Positions 23,490 to 34,500 of a stretch of 64,000 nt of DNA are shown one piece after another; position 1 is the stretch's first letter, and every line of letters begins with the position of its first letter. A program made the position numbers and the translations under genes. Under the pieces are notes generated by a model. The model ran no database searches and was not told where the DNA came from. It was given only the letters and a program-made list of their open reading frames with translations. This DNA is from Plutella xylostella (Eukaryota; Arthropoda; Insecta; Lepidoptera; Plutellidae): positions 4,102,001 to 4,166,000 of the forward strand of contig NC_063993.1 in NCBI RefSeq assembly GCF_932276165.1, written 5' to 3'.

Positions 23490-24549
23490 ATAGTAATAGT
23501 AATATATTTATTGCAACTATGTAAGTTTTACATTGGTCTTAATATTATGTAATGTACACATGGTCTTTAACATAGTGCCCTGTAGGGCATAGCAAGTTGA
23601 ATTCTTATATCTAGGTAATAATATTCTAAGTAATACAAAGTAACAAATTTTTAGGTATTTGCTTACATAATAAAGATATAAAATCTATATAAAATTTTAA
23701 CATTCGTAATATTATAATCTTTAACATGAAGTAGGTAATAATAGAATCAATAAACAATTTTTCATAATAATGATATAGGTATTTATAGTTAGTTATTTAA
23801 ATTTTCAAGTAGGTATTTATTTACTGAGTAATAGCATTTCTGTGTTAGTAGAGTTTTTAATTTGGAAGTGAATTTACTATTGTTTAATTCAGATTTAATG
23901 AAGGTTGGAAGTTTATTATAGATTTTTATGCATTTAAAATATGGGCTATTGTTAAAAATTTGCATATTAGATTGTGGCACAGTTGTTCCTAGTGTTAATT
24001 TTATGGACTTCGTTTACCTGTTTAAATAACTGCATATTGTTCTTTACAAACTTGGCTATTTCGAAGATATATAATGAGGGTAGTGAAAGTATTTTATGTT
24101 TGATGAAAAATGGTTTACAGCTTGTTGTGTTTTGAAGATTTGCTATGATCCGGAGACATCTTTTTGTAGAACAAATAGGTGGTGTACGTCTACACTATCA
24201 CCCCATAGAATGACGCCATAACTTAACCATGCATTTATTTTGCATATGCATAGTATGCTGTGAGAGCAGTGTTTATGTTGGTGTTAACTTTTAGTATACC
24301 TAGGGAATAGATGAATTGGGACAATTTGCTTTTAGTTAATTATTTGTATGTGACATTTCCATTTTAAATGAGTATCTAAATGTATGCCTAATAACTTAAA
24401 TGTGTTGACTTTCTCTATATTAGTTAGTTGCAGATCTATAGGAGCTTTTTGGTATGGCCTAAATTGGATCATTTTTGTTTTTAGGATGTTAATTTCCAGG
24501 TTGTAACAGTCTAGCCAATTTTTAGTTTGGTGAAAAATGTCTTTTAATT
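23490..24549 (-). pseudogene. Non-LTR retrotransposon, 3' portion (broken)
   Basis: The minus strand encodes the end of a CR1/jockey-like reverse transcriptase. The ORF at 24332-24625 contains LKTKMIQF and LLGIHLDTHLKWKCHI, the typical segment after the catalytic motif. The frame at 23789-23980 has IYNKLPTFIK, a typical C-terminal signature. Frame breaks separate the two, so the copy is dead. At 24549/24550 it is interrupted by the TIR element 24550-28870. The LINE resumes at 28871. Confidence 0.8.
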
Positions 24550-24612
24550 GGACGTAGTTACGCAGAAAGGCCTCAATCCACAACTTCGTCAAAATTGAGT
24601 TATATACTAGAA

Positions 24613-25625
24613 CAGTGTTTTTCAACCTGTGGGTCGCGACCCCCTGGGGGGTCGCGAAGCTTCTGTAGGGGGGTCGCCAGTTGACAGCTGTTATAACGTA
24701 CCTAAATAAATATAAATAAAATTATCTTTAAACAATTTTACATCATCGTGTACTAAAATGGCAATATTTTTTTTCTCGAATTAGGTTTAGAAAACCGTGT
24801 TTTTTTAAAACATACAGCATTACTCGTTACTTTCTTAGACTGTGATTAGAGATGGGCCAAAATTCGGTAAACATTCGGTTTAACCGAACGTCGGCAGGGT
24901 ATTCGGACGAAATTCGATTAAAATCCCTAACATCCGGCACACCTTTTTCTACAATTTTCTGAGAAATATAGTGTGGAATTTTGTCAGTGACGTTTTTGTT
25001 GGCGGGTGAGTCTACCCGTTATGCTGAGCAACTTTTGGAACCACTCTGATAATCGCGAAAAAAAAAACGGTTTCATAGTAAATATGAACTAAAATGTATA
25101 CTAGAACGGCTGCATTAGTTTTTTTGGATTTTTTCGTCAATTTATGAAGTTGTTCAGTATTTCGGGTACATTTCCCTGTCTTCGGGGACTTCACTGAGGA
25201 AATTTCATCCTGAATGATAAAATTTTAAAAAAGCAACAGATTTAACCGAATATTGGGCTGAACTTCGGATTAAACCACATTCGGCCCATTACTAACTGTG
25301 ATCAATAGTAGGACTATACATATACCTACAGGTTGATGCAACATCAAAAAAACATAAATATGGAATTTTGTACCGGAGGCAGCGGCAAGCCAAAAACTGA
25401 ACCGAGGTGTCGATTTTCAGCAAATTTATAAAAGTGTAAATATTATTATCAACCTGGCTACTTCTGAGCTGGCCTATCAGCCCTTCAAGGCATGACATTG
25501 GTAATACTGTGTATAATTATAATACACATAGGTACATGATAAAAAAAAACCGAAGGGTCAAGGGGGTCGCGAAATTTTTTTTTGTACCAGGGGGGTCGCA
25601 TCCTGAAAAAGGTTGAAAAACACTG
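24613..25625. mobile_element. hAT-type non-autonomous element, 1013 bp
   Basis: Left end CAGTGTTTTTCAACCTGTGG; right end AGGTTGAAAAACACTG. The flanks carry a perfect 8 bp duplication, TACTAGAA, at 24605-24612 and 25626-25633. CAGTG-type ends and an 8 bp duplication are hallmarks of hAT elements. GGGGTCGCGA words lie just inside both ends. No transposase ORF. It sits inside the 24550-28870 element, 63 bp from its left end. Confidence 0.9.
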
Positions 25626-25759
25626 TACTAGAACATGCTATTTAATGTAGGGTCTACCTGTCAAGAAAACAAACACAGTAAAAAACCAACTACAACATAC
25701 TTTTTTGATGTGGGGGACCAACCCACATTGTATGAAACACACATTTTTTAGTTTCACAT

Positions 25760-26140
25760 AAAGGACTCAAACTGTTTGAGTCCTTTTACAGAAACGCATT
25801 TCCTATGAAACCATGAAAAATTTAGTTTTTCATAAAAGACTCAAGCGCTCTGAGTCGTTTTAGAGAAATACGTATTCATTAAAAAAAGACAATTTGTATT
25901 TAGCAGAAAGGACTCAACCCGTCTGAGTCGTTTTAGAGGAATACTTATTCATTGAAAAAAGACAATTTGTATTTAGCAGAAAGGACTCAAACCGTCTTGA
26001 GTCGTTTTAGCGAAATACTTATTGATTGAAAGAAGTCAATTTGTATTTAGCAGAAAGGACTCAAACGGTCCTTAGTTGTTTCATAGAATATAAGTTTTTA
26101 ATAAAACAGTTCAGATTTTATTTGGCAGAAAGGATTCAAA
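25760..26140. repeat. 74 bp tandem array with hairpin in each unit
   Basis: TAGCAGAAAGGACTCAA recurs at about 25901, 25974, 26048 and (diverged) 26123, spacing 73-75 bp. Degraded units extend left to about 25760. Each unit has a palindrome of the type GGACTCAAACTGTTTGAGTC. The word GCAGAAAGGACTCAA also follows the terminal inverted repeat of the enclosing element, so the array is built from subterminal sequence. Confidence 0.8.
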
Positions 26141-26412
26141 CTGTTTTTGTTCCGTCTCTTGGCCACTATTCTGTCACCGCATTTTTCCACCTTCCGTCCC
26201 CCCACGAGCCAAGTATCCTGCCACTCCCATTTCAGTTCGGCGACCCGCATACCGACGTTGAACACTTTCCTCTTTTGACGGATCACCACGTTGGGAATAC
26301 GTCTAAGCGAAATACTTAACATGGCTCGCTCTATAGCTCTTTGTGGAACTCTGATTCGGTGCACAGTTTCGTTGGTCATCGTCCATGTATCGGCACCGTA
26401 TGTTAGTGTGGG
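26098..26412 (-). pseudogene. RTE-type reverse transcriptase C-terminal fragment
   Basis: The minus-strand frame contains LTYGADTWTM, PQRAIERAMLSISLR and VIRQKRKVFN. This is the conserved region after the catalytic core of RTE-like reverse transcriptases. The upstream RT domain is missing, so it is a truncated remnant captured in the 24550-28870 element. Confidence 0.8.
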
Positions 26413-26524
26413 CAAGTCACATTAGCAATTAACAATCCATAAGCAGCGTCGCTCGACTCTCAAACATCTATCAGATTCATACAAGTTACGCCCGATTTGA
26501 TAAGCGAGCGACGATGCCTAAGGA

Positions 26525-27360
26525 TTGTTAATGGCTAATTTTCGGTGGTGGTAACTCCAAAGGAATGTCACAAGGTGACTTGGTTCTCACACGACTGTCG
26601 GACCGGGAACCAAATCGACCACATTTTGATTATTCGAAAATGAAGACATTCACTTCTAGATGTTAGAAATACTTAAGAAGGGTTGCTAAAGTCAAGAGTG
26701 ATCACCACTTAGTGGTTGGAAAAATCTGCTTGACGATAGCGGGAGCTCAGAAGCAGGCCACAAGATCTGCTAAAGATATCGCTGTAAATAAGCTGCAGGA
26801 CCCAGAAGTCAGAAGATAACTTAGTATCCAGATCCACAACAAATACCATCAACCTACTAAGTGTGGGCGACAAGCCTCAATCAAAGATAACTGCACTGGC
26901 ATTAAAGACATGTTTTAAAAAAGTTGCGAAGAAATAATAAGGCACGAGGAACACTTAAAGAAAGAATGGATGTCAAAAGGAACATGGCATATGATCAACT
27001 CTCCAAGGAAGACTTAACATCGAACTAGACTACCATTCTAAAGAAGCACGAGTTGCGTACGAGTATTTTCTTTGTGAACAAAATATCAAACGTAATTTAA
27101 AAAAGGACCAACGCTGTTAGTCTGATTCTATATCTTGTAGAAAACAAACAGCGGCTGCCATGAAGGATCTATAGAAAGAATCAAATAAACTTTGCAACAA
27201 ACCCCTGGATATCTCCTTGTTACTATGGAAGACCGACTTGTAAGATGGTATGACCACATTGCCGAAGTTTTTAAAGATCTAAACCAGTCTGCATCTGAGG
27301 AGTTGGATGCAGATTCAATAAACCAGGAGCATCTTGTATATCCAGATCTTGATGTATGTC
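26525..27360 (+). pseudogene. Decayed LINE ORF fragment
   Basis: Many stops are present, but broken frames still show NQIDH, and SDHHLVVGKI near 26698-26735. These match the C-terminal motifs of the apurinic-like endonuclease domain of the intact element at 44321-47248. It is a highly decayed LINE piece, opposite in strand to the 26098-26412 fragment. Confidence 0.6.
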
Positions 27361-27419
27361 AAGAAGCATAATCGTAATCATTATGATTATAATAAAATCG
27401 ATAGCAGTCGTTAAGCTTA

Positions 27420-27640
27420 CTCAGAGACCTTCGGGCGGCTTGAAAACATCTGACAGTCGGGTTGCCCAATTACCCGTCAACTCTGTCAGCACAAGCTTGC
27501 TTGTGTTGGGGTCCACTAACCCACACTGGGACAGAGTAGTGGACTAGGTCTAATCCCTTCCTTCATTGGAAGGAGACCCATGCCCCGGCAGTGGAGATGT
27601 GACGGGTCGTAATGATGGTTAATGATTATGAGATTTATAA
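27420..27640 (+). mobile_element. RTE-type LINE 3' tail
   Basis: Contains AACCCACACTGGGACAGAGT, GTGGACTAGGTCTAATCCC, CTTCCTTCATTGGAAGGAGA and CCCCGGCAGTGGAGATGTGA. Same 3' signature as 4600-4735. Confidence 0.7.
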
Positions 27641-27703
27641 TTATTCTGCATCTTGACATAAATTTTAATATCCAACCGCAAAGTAAAGTCGAAGTGATAC
27701 GGA

Positions 27704-27744
27704 CCATACGATCGCTGAAATCCCACTTTTCAGCGATCGTATGG
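27704..27744. repeat. Perfect 17 bp hairpin
   Basis: CCATACGATCGCTGAAA at 27704-27720 and TTTCAGCGATCGTATGG at 27728-27744 are exact complements around a 7 nt loop. It lies between the RTE tail and the 187 bp array inside the 24550-28870 element. Function unknown. Confidence 0.85.
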
Positions 27745-27834
27745 TAAGCACAGGGAACGACGGATATCCTACGGAGGCATAAAAAGGAGGATAGTTGCAA
27801 TATACCGAGGATGATGAAGTGAAGTTAGAGTAAA

Positions 27835-28400
27835 AGAGAATTTTATTTATGTCCAACTTTATCCTTTGAGGTTTGCTTATGTTCATATTGCTTTATCCTG
27901 AAAATTATAGGATAATATGGGATGGGACACTTACTAAAAAAGTGGGCTTCTATTTCGTAAAAAAATGTATCAAAATCGGTTAAGTTGATACAGAGTTTTT
28001 CTCTTGGGAACACATTTCCGGTTAGAATTTTATTCATGCCCAACTTTTTTCTATGAGGTTTGCTTTCCGTCAAAATGCCTTATCCTGAAAATTATGGGAT
28101 ACAAACGGGTCGTAGATACTCACTAAAAACGTGGGCTTCGATTTTGTAAAAAAAATATCAAAATCGGTTAAGTTGATCCAGAGTTTTGCGCTTGGGAACA
28201 CATTTCCGGTTAGAATTTTATTCATGCCCAACTTTTTTCTATGAGGTTTGCTTTCCGTCAAAATGCTTTATCCTGAAAATTATGGCATACAAACGGGTCG
28301 TAGATACTCACGAAAAAGGTAGGCTTCTATTTTGTAAAAAAAATATCAAAATCGGTTAAGTTGATCCAGAGTTTTGAGCTTGGGAATACAGTTCCGGTTA
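27835..28400. repeat. 187-188 bp tandem repeat, 3 copies
   Basis: The word TATTCATGCC (TATTTATGTCC in unit 1) starts at about 27844, 28031 and 28219. Each unit contains ATCAAAATCGGTTAAGTTGA and GGGAACACATTTCCGGT-type blocks. Units 2 and 3 are nearly identical, and unit 1 is more diverged. The repeated ORF fragments starting MTESKPHRKKLG are by-products. Confidence 0.85.
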
Positions 28401-28870
28401 GATTTTTATATTAGATGTGAAATGTTGTTTCCGAATACATTTCAATATAAATTATTTAATTATAGGTTTACTTTTGATATATAATTTTTATTTTGTGTAA
28501 AAAAGTAATGTCTTGTGTCTACAATATAAATATTTTACTTTAAAAACCATATTGTTATTTAAAAAAATATTTTATAAAAATAAATATTTGGTTGGATCCT
28601 TTCTGCGAAACATTGAATTTCCCTGCTTGCATAGAAAAAGCAATTTAGGAGAAAGGATCCAAGTGCATATTTTCATTAATAACTCAATAAATATTCGTTA
28701 TAGCTACACCATGATTTGCAATAGTAAAATAACAATAAATATGCATAATTTAAGATAATTTCCACATATAAGATGCTTTTCATTGCTGAAGAATACTGAT
28801 TAGAACTTAAAACGTCTATATCTCAGAACTAGGTTTGTGTGGGTTGAGTCCTTTCTGCGTAACTACGTCC

Positions 28871-29103
28871 AATTGTTTGTTGCAGTCATCTTCTGTGGAA
28901 CTTTGGAGTAGTATTGATATATCGTCAGCAAAAAGTATATTATGGGTTTTAATATGGTTAGGTAGGTCATTTATGTAAACAAGAAAGAGGATGCATCCTA
29001 GGAAACTTCCTTCACCTTGTGGTATTGAACAGTTGGTTATGCCGGTAGTAGATTTTATTGTTTTTATTCGTTGGGCGTGGAGGTCGGTATGTTGTATCTG
29101 AAC
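28871..29103 (-). pseudogene. Non-LTR retrotransposon, RT core segment
   Basis: The minus-strand frame shows IPQGEGSFLG, LFLVYINDLP and LFADDISILL. The last is the reverse transcriptase catalytic FADD motif. The segment continues the LINE piece at 23490-24549 across the 4.3 kb insertion, and continues at 29604 across the 500 bp hAT-type insertion. The copy is inactive. Confidence 0.85.
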
Positions 29104-29603
29104 TAGGGCATGCAATACCGGAACTATTTTCAATACCGGTATTGAGTTCCGGTATTGCAACTCAATACCGGGATCCCGGTATTAATACCGGTATTAGATT
29201 TCCTTGTGATAAATGGCATATATTGTGATTAAAGGTCGTATACGTCAAAATAAAACGAGAAAAAGCAATGAAATACAGTTTTTTGTAATAGATTTTTACG
29301 AGAATTGAGTATTAAAGTTTAAATTTTACAAAAAAATATTATTTTTACATCCAGTGTCCGTTTACGCATGGTCAACAGTAGATATCAAACGGCTTAAAAC
29401 TGCATCAAACGGTTGGAAACAAGTGCGCTTTCACAGTACTTAGGAATACTATATCTTAATCGCTTTATTATAGCCTAAAAAAGTCCGATTCCGGTATTAC
29501 TTCAATACCGGTATTAACTTTCAATACCGGTATTGGAAAAAGCGTGAATTTTGTCCCTAATACCGGTATTACGAATACCGGTATTGCGGTATTGCATGCC
29601 CTA
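29104..29603. mobile_element. hAT-type MITE, 500 bp
   Basis: Starts TAGGGCATGCAATACCGG and ends ACCGGTATTGCGGTATTGCA then TGCCCTA. The flanks carry a perfect 8 bp duplication, ATCTGAAC, at 29096-29103 and 29604-29611. The subterminal regions are packed with palindromic AATACCGGTATT words, which look like repeated protein-binding sites. No ORF. Removing it with one ATCTGAAC copy joins the LINE frame (NQQQYVQI then QHTDLHAQ). Confidence 0.92.
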
Positions 29604-30150
29604 ATCTGAACGTATTGTTGTTGGTTTTTGAGATAGGAACGGAACCAGTCGTAGGCTATTCCACGCACTCCTGAATCGTATAATTTACTAAGTAGTAGGT
29701 ATTTTGTGTGACACCTTATCATATGCTTTAGATAGATCTAGCAAAAGTCCTATGGCATATTTCTTTTCATTCAAGTAAGTAGTTGTATATTTCTTGCGTG
29801 TATTTATACACAGCTAGTGTACTTGAATGTCGTTTTGTAAACCCGTGTTGATTTTTATGAAGAAGATTTTTTTTTCTAGGAATGTAGGTATTTAGTTTAT
29901 TAGTCATGGCTTTTTCATAAATTTTTGATATGACTGAGAGAAGTGCAATGGGCCTGAATTTATCCGGGTCTGTATCTTTTTTCCTTTTCTTTTTAGGTAT
30001 TGGTATGATCTTAGCAATATTTAATTTTTCAGGGAAAATTCCTTCTTTAAATGATTGGTTGATTAACCGTGTAATTAACCGGGGTATTTCAGAATATCAG
30101 CGCAGCTTTTAAGAAGTGTGGACGGAATTTCATCATCACCACCAGATGTA
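29604..30150 (-). pseudogene. Non-LTR retrotransposon, 5' RT segment
   Basis: The minus-strand frames show LLDLSKAYDKVSHK and, upstream, RPIALLSVISKIYEKAM. Both are standard N-terminal reverse transcriptase motifs of CR1/jockey-group LINEs. There are frame breaks between segments, and homology stops near 30150, so the LINE is 5'-truncated there. Confidence 0.8.
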
Positions 30151-30599
30151 CTGAGATAATAAACAAATATAATATAATATTAGTTATAATGAATGATGAT
30201 CATTTGTTGAAAAAATAACAAAAAACATTAAAATTACAGAAATACAATATAAAAACTTTCAAGGTACGATTATTCTAATTGGTTAGTTAGAGCAAGACTA
30301 GCGCTTCCGTTATTCATATTCTGCAAAAAAAAATACCTTTTCAACGACGTATCACTCATTGACTCATTTGGTGGTGGTCCCAGCTTCCATAGATTTGAGC
30401 CCATCATCATTTTATTAAACGGTATAAAATTAGTTACTTACCAGTTTACCACTTCCGTTTCAGGACTTTACCTATTTTTTTCCTCGGTGGGACTTCTACC
30501 TGTGAATCCTAGTTCTACATCTGAATCCTTATTCTGAGGAATGGTGAATTAATAAATTTTCATGGCAGATTGTAAAACAATCCGGTATGTAGGTACAAT

Positions 30600-31241
30600 A
30601 GGTACCGTAATGATATAAAATATAGAAATGGGCCCGAGATGCACGCAGACCGGGATCAAGTTACGGTTTACTGCTGTGGCGGTGGTGGTCACTTCCGTCA
30701 TCTTGCGTGTAAGCTTTAATAAAAATATTTTGGGTCCAAAATATCGATGGAAAAAATATAATAATCTGGTCTGTGTACAGACCGTAGCCATATTTAATAA
30801 TGGCAACAAAAAAAATGGCGCTGACAAATTGAAACGGCACGACAACGCAACGCATTGTTATTTTCCTGTGTTTTAAACATAGTATTTTCACATTACACCT
30901 ATTTTCTGCGAATTCACAATGCATAACTCCTGTCATAAGTGTTAGCCGAATAATGGAATGATTCGCAAAAAACAAGAAGTTCTTATAAATTATTCCAAGT
31001 GTCATTCAATTTTGTATTTTTTCTCGAACACTTCTCGCTTGAATCTAATCAATCAAAAACCTGAACTGCATTTTATTTCGTGTTTCGTGTATACTCTCAA
31101 TTTGTAGACTGGATATCCTCTTCACTTGACTATTTGATTTGAAGTATCATCTAGTGTAACTCTGTTTGATGCCTTGCATCCATCACGGCTTCTAGAAGAA
31201 CCGAAGAATTTGGCCATCAAGAATTAGAAAAACGATACAGG
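30600..31241 (+). promoter_or_regulatory. Pop2 upstream region and 5' UTR exon
   Basis: The stretch before the first Pop2 coding exon includes a non-coding exon that ends near 31241 at a strong donor (CAGG|GTAAGTATC). The coding exon acceptor follows at 31560. The ATG at 31561 sits right at that acceptor, so the 5' UTR must be spliced. No TATA box is obvious, and the exact transcription start is not visible. Only the donor and acceptor pair is well supported. Confidence 0.5.
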
Positions 31242-31560
31242 GTAAGTATCAGTGAAACATACCTAATACATCATACCAATGGTACTTGGTGATTGGCTTT
31301 GTGTGATTTCGAAATCATCTGTAAAACACGTACCTACTAGATATGAATGGTCAGTTACCACAATAAACAGACACGAATCACGATGAACAGATGCTTTTAT
31401 TTGTCAAATATTGCGTGAAACGCACTAAGCGTTTCTACTAGACAGTAGGACAGTAGAACCCTGTTTTTAACTTCTTTTTTGATACTAGCAAGGTGCTATA
31501 AAATATGTTCAGTCTTATAAGATACTACAATTCTTAATATTCCTGCTCTAATTATTCCAG

Positions 31561-34500
31561 ATGCCAGCTGCAAGTTTTGGATCAGTGGCACCCATACCAG
31601 CTAATGAAGAGTGTGGCATCAAAGATGTGTGGAACCACAATCTTTATGAAGAATTTCAAATTATAAGACAGGTTTGTTGCACTCGCATGTTTACACACAA
31701 ACAATACACCACAGTAAATTTATGGAAGTAAGAACATGTTATAGGATGTCACAGTAAAAAAAAGTGTTCATACATAAAATTGCAAATGACAAATCAGATT
31801 AACAGACTGTTCAATTTATACTCAATTTTAGACTAATATGATTATAATTTATTCTTTATTAGGTGGTGCAAAAATATCATTGGGTTGCAATGGACACAGA
31901 GTTTCCTGGGGTGGTGGCGCGGCCCATCGGAGAATTTAGATCTACTGCTGATTACCAGTACCAACTTCTCAGGTAAAATGCTATTTGTTATAGATTAATT
32001 TAGTTTTTTATAATTTCATGATCAATTATGTAGGACCCCAATGTTTGAGTATGTCATGGCATTTTTATCAACATTTGTGGCTGGTCTGAGAAAAAATTGT
32101 GCTATCGTAGAGACTGAGATAATTATCCAATCATCATCATCAGTCTGTAGTACTGCTAGACATAGAACACTCGCAAGGAGTGTGATAACATTCTGCTCAG
32201 CCCTTGGCCTTCTTCATCCAGCCACTTTAGATTTATTAATCAAAACTTTTGTGTTTCTCAATACCTATACCATTTTTTGCAGTTGCTGTTGTAAAGCAGG
32301 TATTTTTTGCGTAAGTCTAACATTATGATTTAATTTCAGGTGCAATGTGGATCTACTTAGAATAATTCAATTGGGATTAACATTCATGGATGAGAATGGT
32401 AAAACACCACCAGGATACACTACATGGCAATTTAACTTCAAATTCAATTTGCAGTAAGTAAACTCTACTTGTATCCTATATGGATTGTATTTATTTGAAG
32501 ACGGACACAAAATACTTAGCAAGTCTGTAAATTAATCGCAATAAAATTAAATTTTAGGGAGGATATGTATGCCCAAGACTCAATCGACTTGCTACAGAAC
32601 TCTGGGTTGCAGTTCAGGAAACATGAAGAAGATGGCATTGAGCCCTTGGAGTTTGCCGAACTACTAATGTCTTCAGGTACGTTATAATGTTTTCCATGTA
32701 TCAGCGAAGTGTGACCAAGCGGAAATAGATACTGCACCCTAAACACTCTGACCACTGCCCTCAGCTCAGCATTACATATATAGCCACTTAGCCACTCCAA
32801 TTTCATAGTATACCTAGATTCAAGGTGGCAACTGGCAACTCAGCACACGCTATGTTAAGTTGTTATCTATGTTATATTTATTTAATTTATTATAATACAA
32901 CAATCATAATTAAATTACAGGTATTGTGCTAATGGATAACATAAAATGGTTGAGCTTCCATTCCGGCTATGACTTCGGCTACCTTCTGAAGTTGCTGACA
33001 GACTCACACCTGCCACAAGACGAGAATGATTTCTTTGAAAGTTTACGGATGTACTTCCCAACTGTATACGATGTAAAGGTGAGTCTCCAAAATAGTAATT
33101 AACTCAGAGTCAGATAGCCAGCATTTGGTTTTTGTTTCATACTACGATTGTACCCCTAGCGCAAGTAACACAATTTTACGCAAGCGAAAAATTTGGCGTA
33201 TTCTTACACTTATAAGATCTTCAGTTTACAAGGATGAATGCACAATACTTGAACATACAATTAATTATGATGTTTTTTTCGTGAATTACCGAAACTCTTA
33301 GAACAAAAGTTGTTCAAAATGACCTCCTGAGTCACGCTGAGTTTTTGCAACACCCTGTATAGACATACAGGTTCAGAGATATATCACACGTCTAAGCATA
33401 GATTAGATAATTTAGTACCCGTCTTTCCTAACATTTCCCCTTCATTCCAGTACCTGATGAAGCTGTGCAAGAACCTGAAGGGCGGGCTGCAGGAGGTGGC
33501 GGACCAGCTGGAGCTGCGGCGCGTGGGTCCGCAGCACCAGGCCGGCTCCGACTCGCACCTCACCGGGATGGCCTTCTTCAAGATTAAGGAGGTCAGTATT
33601 TGTGGCCTCGTTGAGGAAATGTTATTTAGATGAGATGTTATTTGTTAGGTAGAATGTGTGTTAAATCACACAAAAAGTTTGTTACTTGAAAGATTTTTTT
33701 AGGGAAAGAAGAATTATAAGTAGAGATAAACAGGCTAACGTAACGAGAAAGCTGGTAGTGTTTATTTGCAATGCCGGGTAGAGAGGGTTGTGGCGCCCTT
33801 TGCAAAAGCCCTAGCAGTGGACGCCCGCTGATGTTCAAGCGCTTACGATTAAGGGTGGATTCGTCCAAACATCACGTTACACGAGAATAACTATACCGGA
33901 ATTAAAATTATACGCGAGTAAATATCTAGGATAAGTACATTTGCATTCTACCAAGTTATATAGTGCCACAAACTTATCTGTTCCGGTGAGAGCGAACTAA
34001 ATTGGTCCATATAATCTATGTCAATATGAAATTCATTAGTACAGTAAGTAATGAGGTATGGACCAATTTAGTTCGCTCTCACCGGAACAGATAAGTTTGT
34101 GGCACTATACCATGATTAAATTGAATGAACGAGGAACGAAACTGTAATGCAACTAAAATAAAAATAGCTGCGTTTCAAAGCATGCAATAGAAATGACATG
34201 CCAACTTAGTTTGAATGGATTATAAAAGTATGAAATTGTTTATGTTTTAATATTTTATTCGCTGTTGTTATTCTGAGACTTTGCCTTTTAACGTACTTTT
34301 GTTTATGTTTTGACAGATGTGTTTATATGTCATTATGACGGTTTTCTAATCAGCTGATGTGCTGCCGCCATTACAAAATTACTCTCGGATAAGCTCGTTA
34401 CACGGTCAATTTTGGCGGTATAACATTTTATTCTTGGGATAAGCTAGTTATCTTGGTTTCAGGTTTGGTAGAATGCAAAATCTGCTTACTCGCGAGTAAC

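Larger units (their letters stand above)
24550..28870. mobile_element. 4.3 kb TIR element inserted in a LINE
   Basis: A perfect 21 bp terminal inverted repeat starts GGACGTAGTTACGCAGAAAG at 24550, and its complement ends ACTACGTCC at 28870. It is flanked by AATT at 24546-24549 and 28871-28874. The host LINE reading frame is continuous if the element and one AATT are removed: the minus-strand residues CNKQL run directly into KDIFHQTKNW. Inside are a hAT-type element, 74 bp and 187 bp tandem arrays, and RTE pieces. No transposase was recognised, so it is presumed non-autonomous. A 4 bp AATT duplication does not identify a superfamily for me. Confidence 0.8.

Noticed and set aside
25760..28400. 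Regularly spaced repeats considered as a CRISPR array
   Set aside because: Units are contiguous tandem repeats without unique spacers, in a eukaryotic transposon.
29930..30112. 60-codon plus-strand ORF with a hydrophobic stretch
   Set aside because: It is antisense to the RPIALLSVISKIYEKAM motif of the LINE reverse transcriptase.
30549..31005. ORFs on both strands upstream of Pop2
   Set aside because: They overlap each other in the presumed promoter/5' region and contain no recognisable motif.
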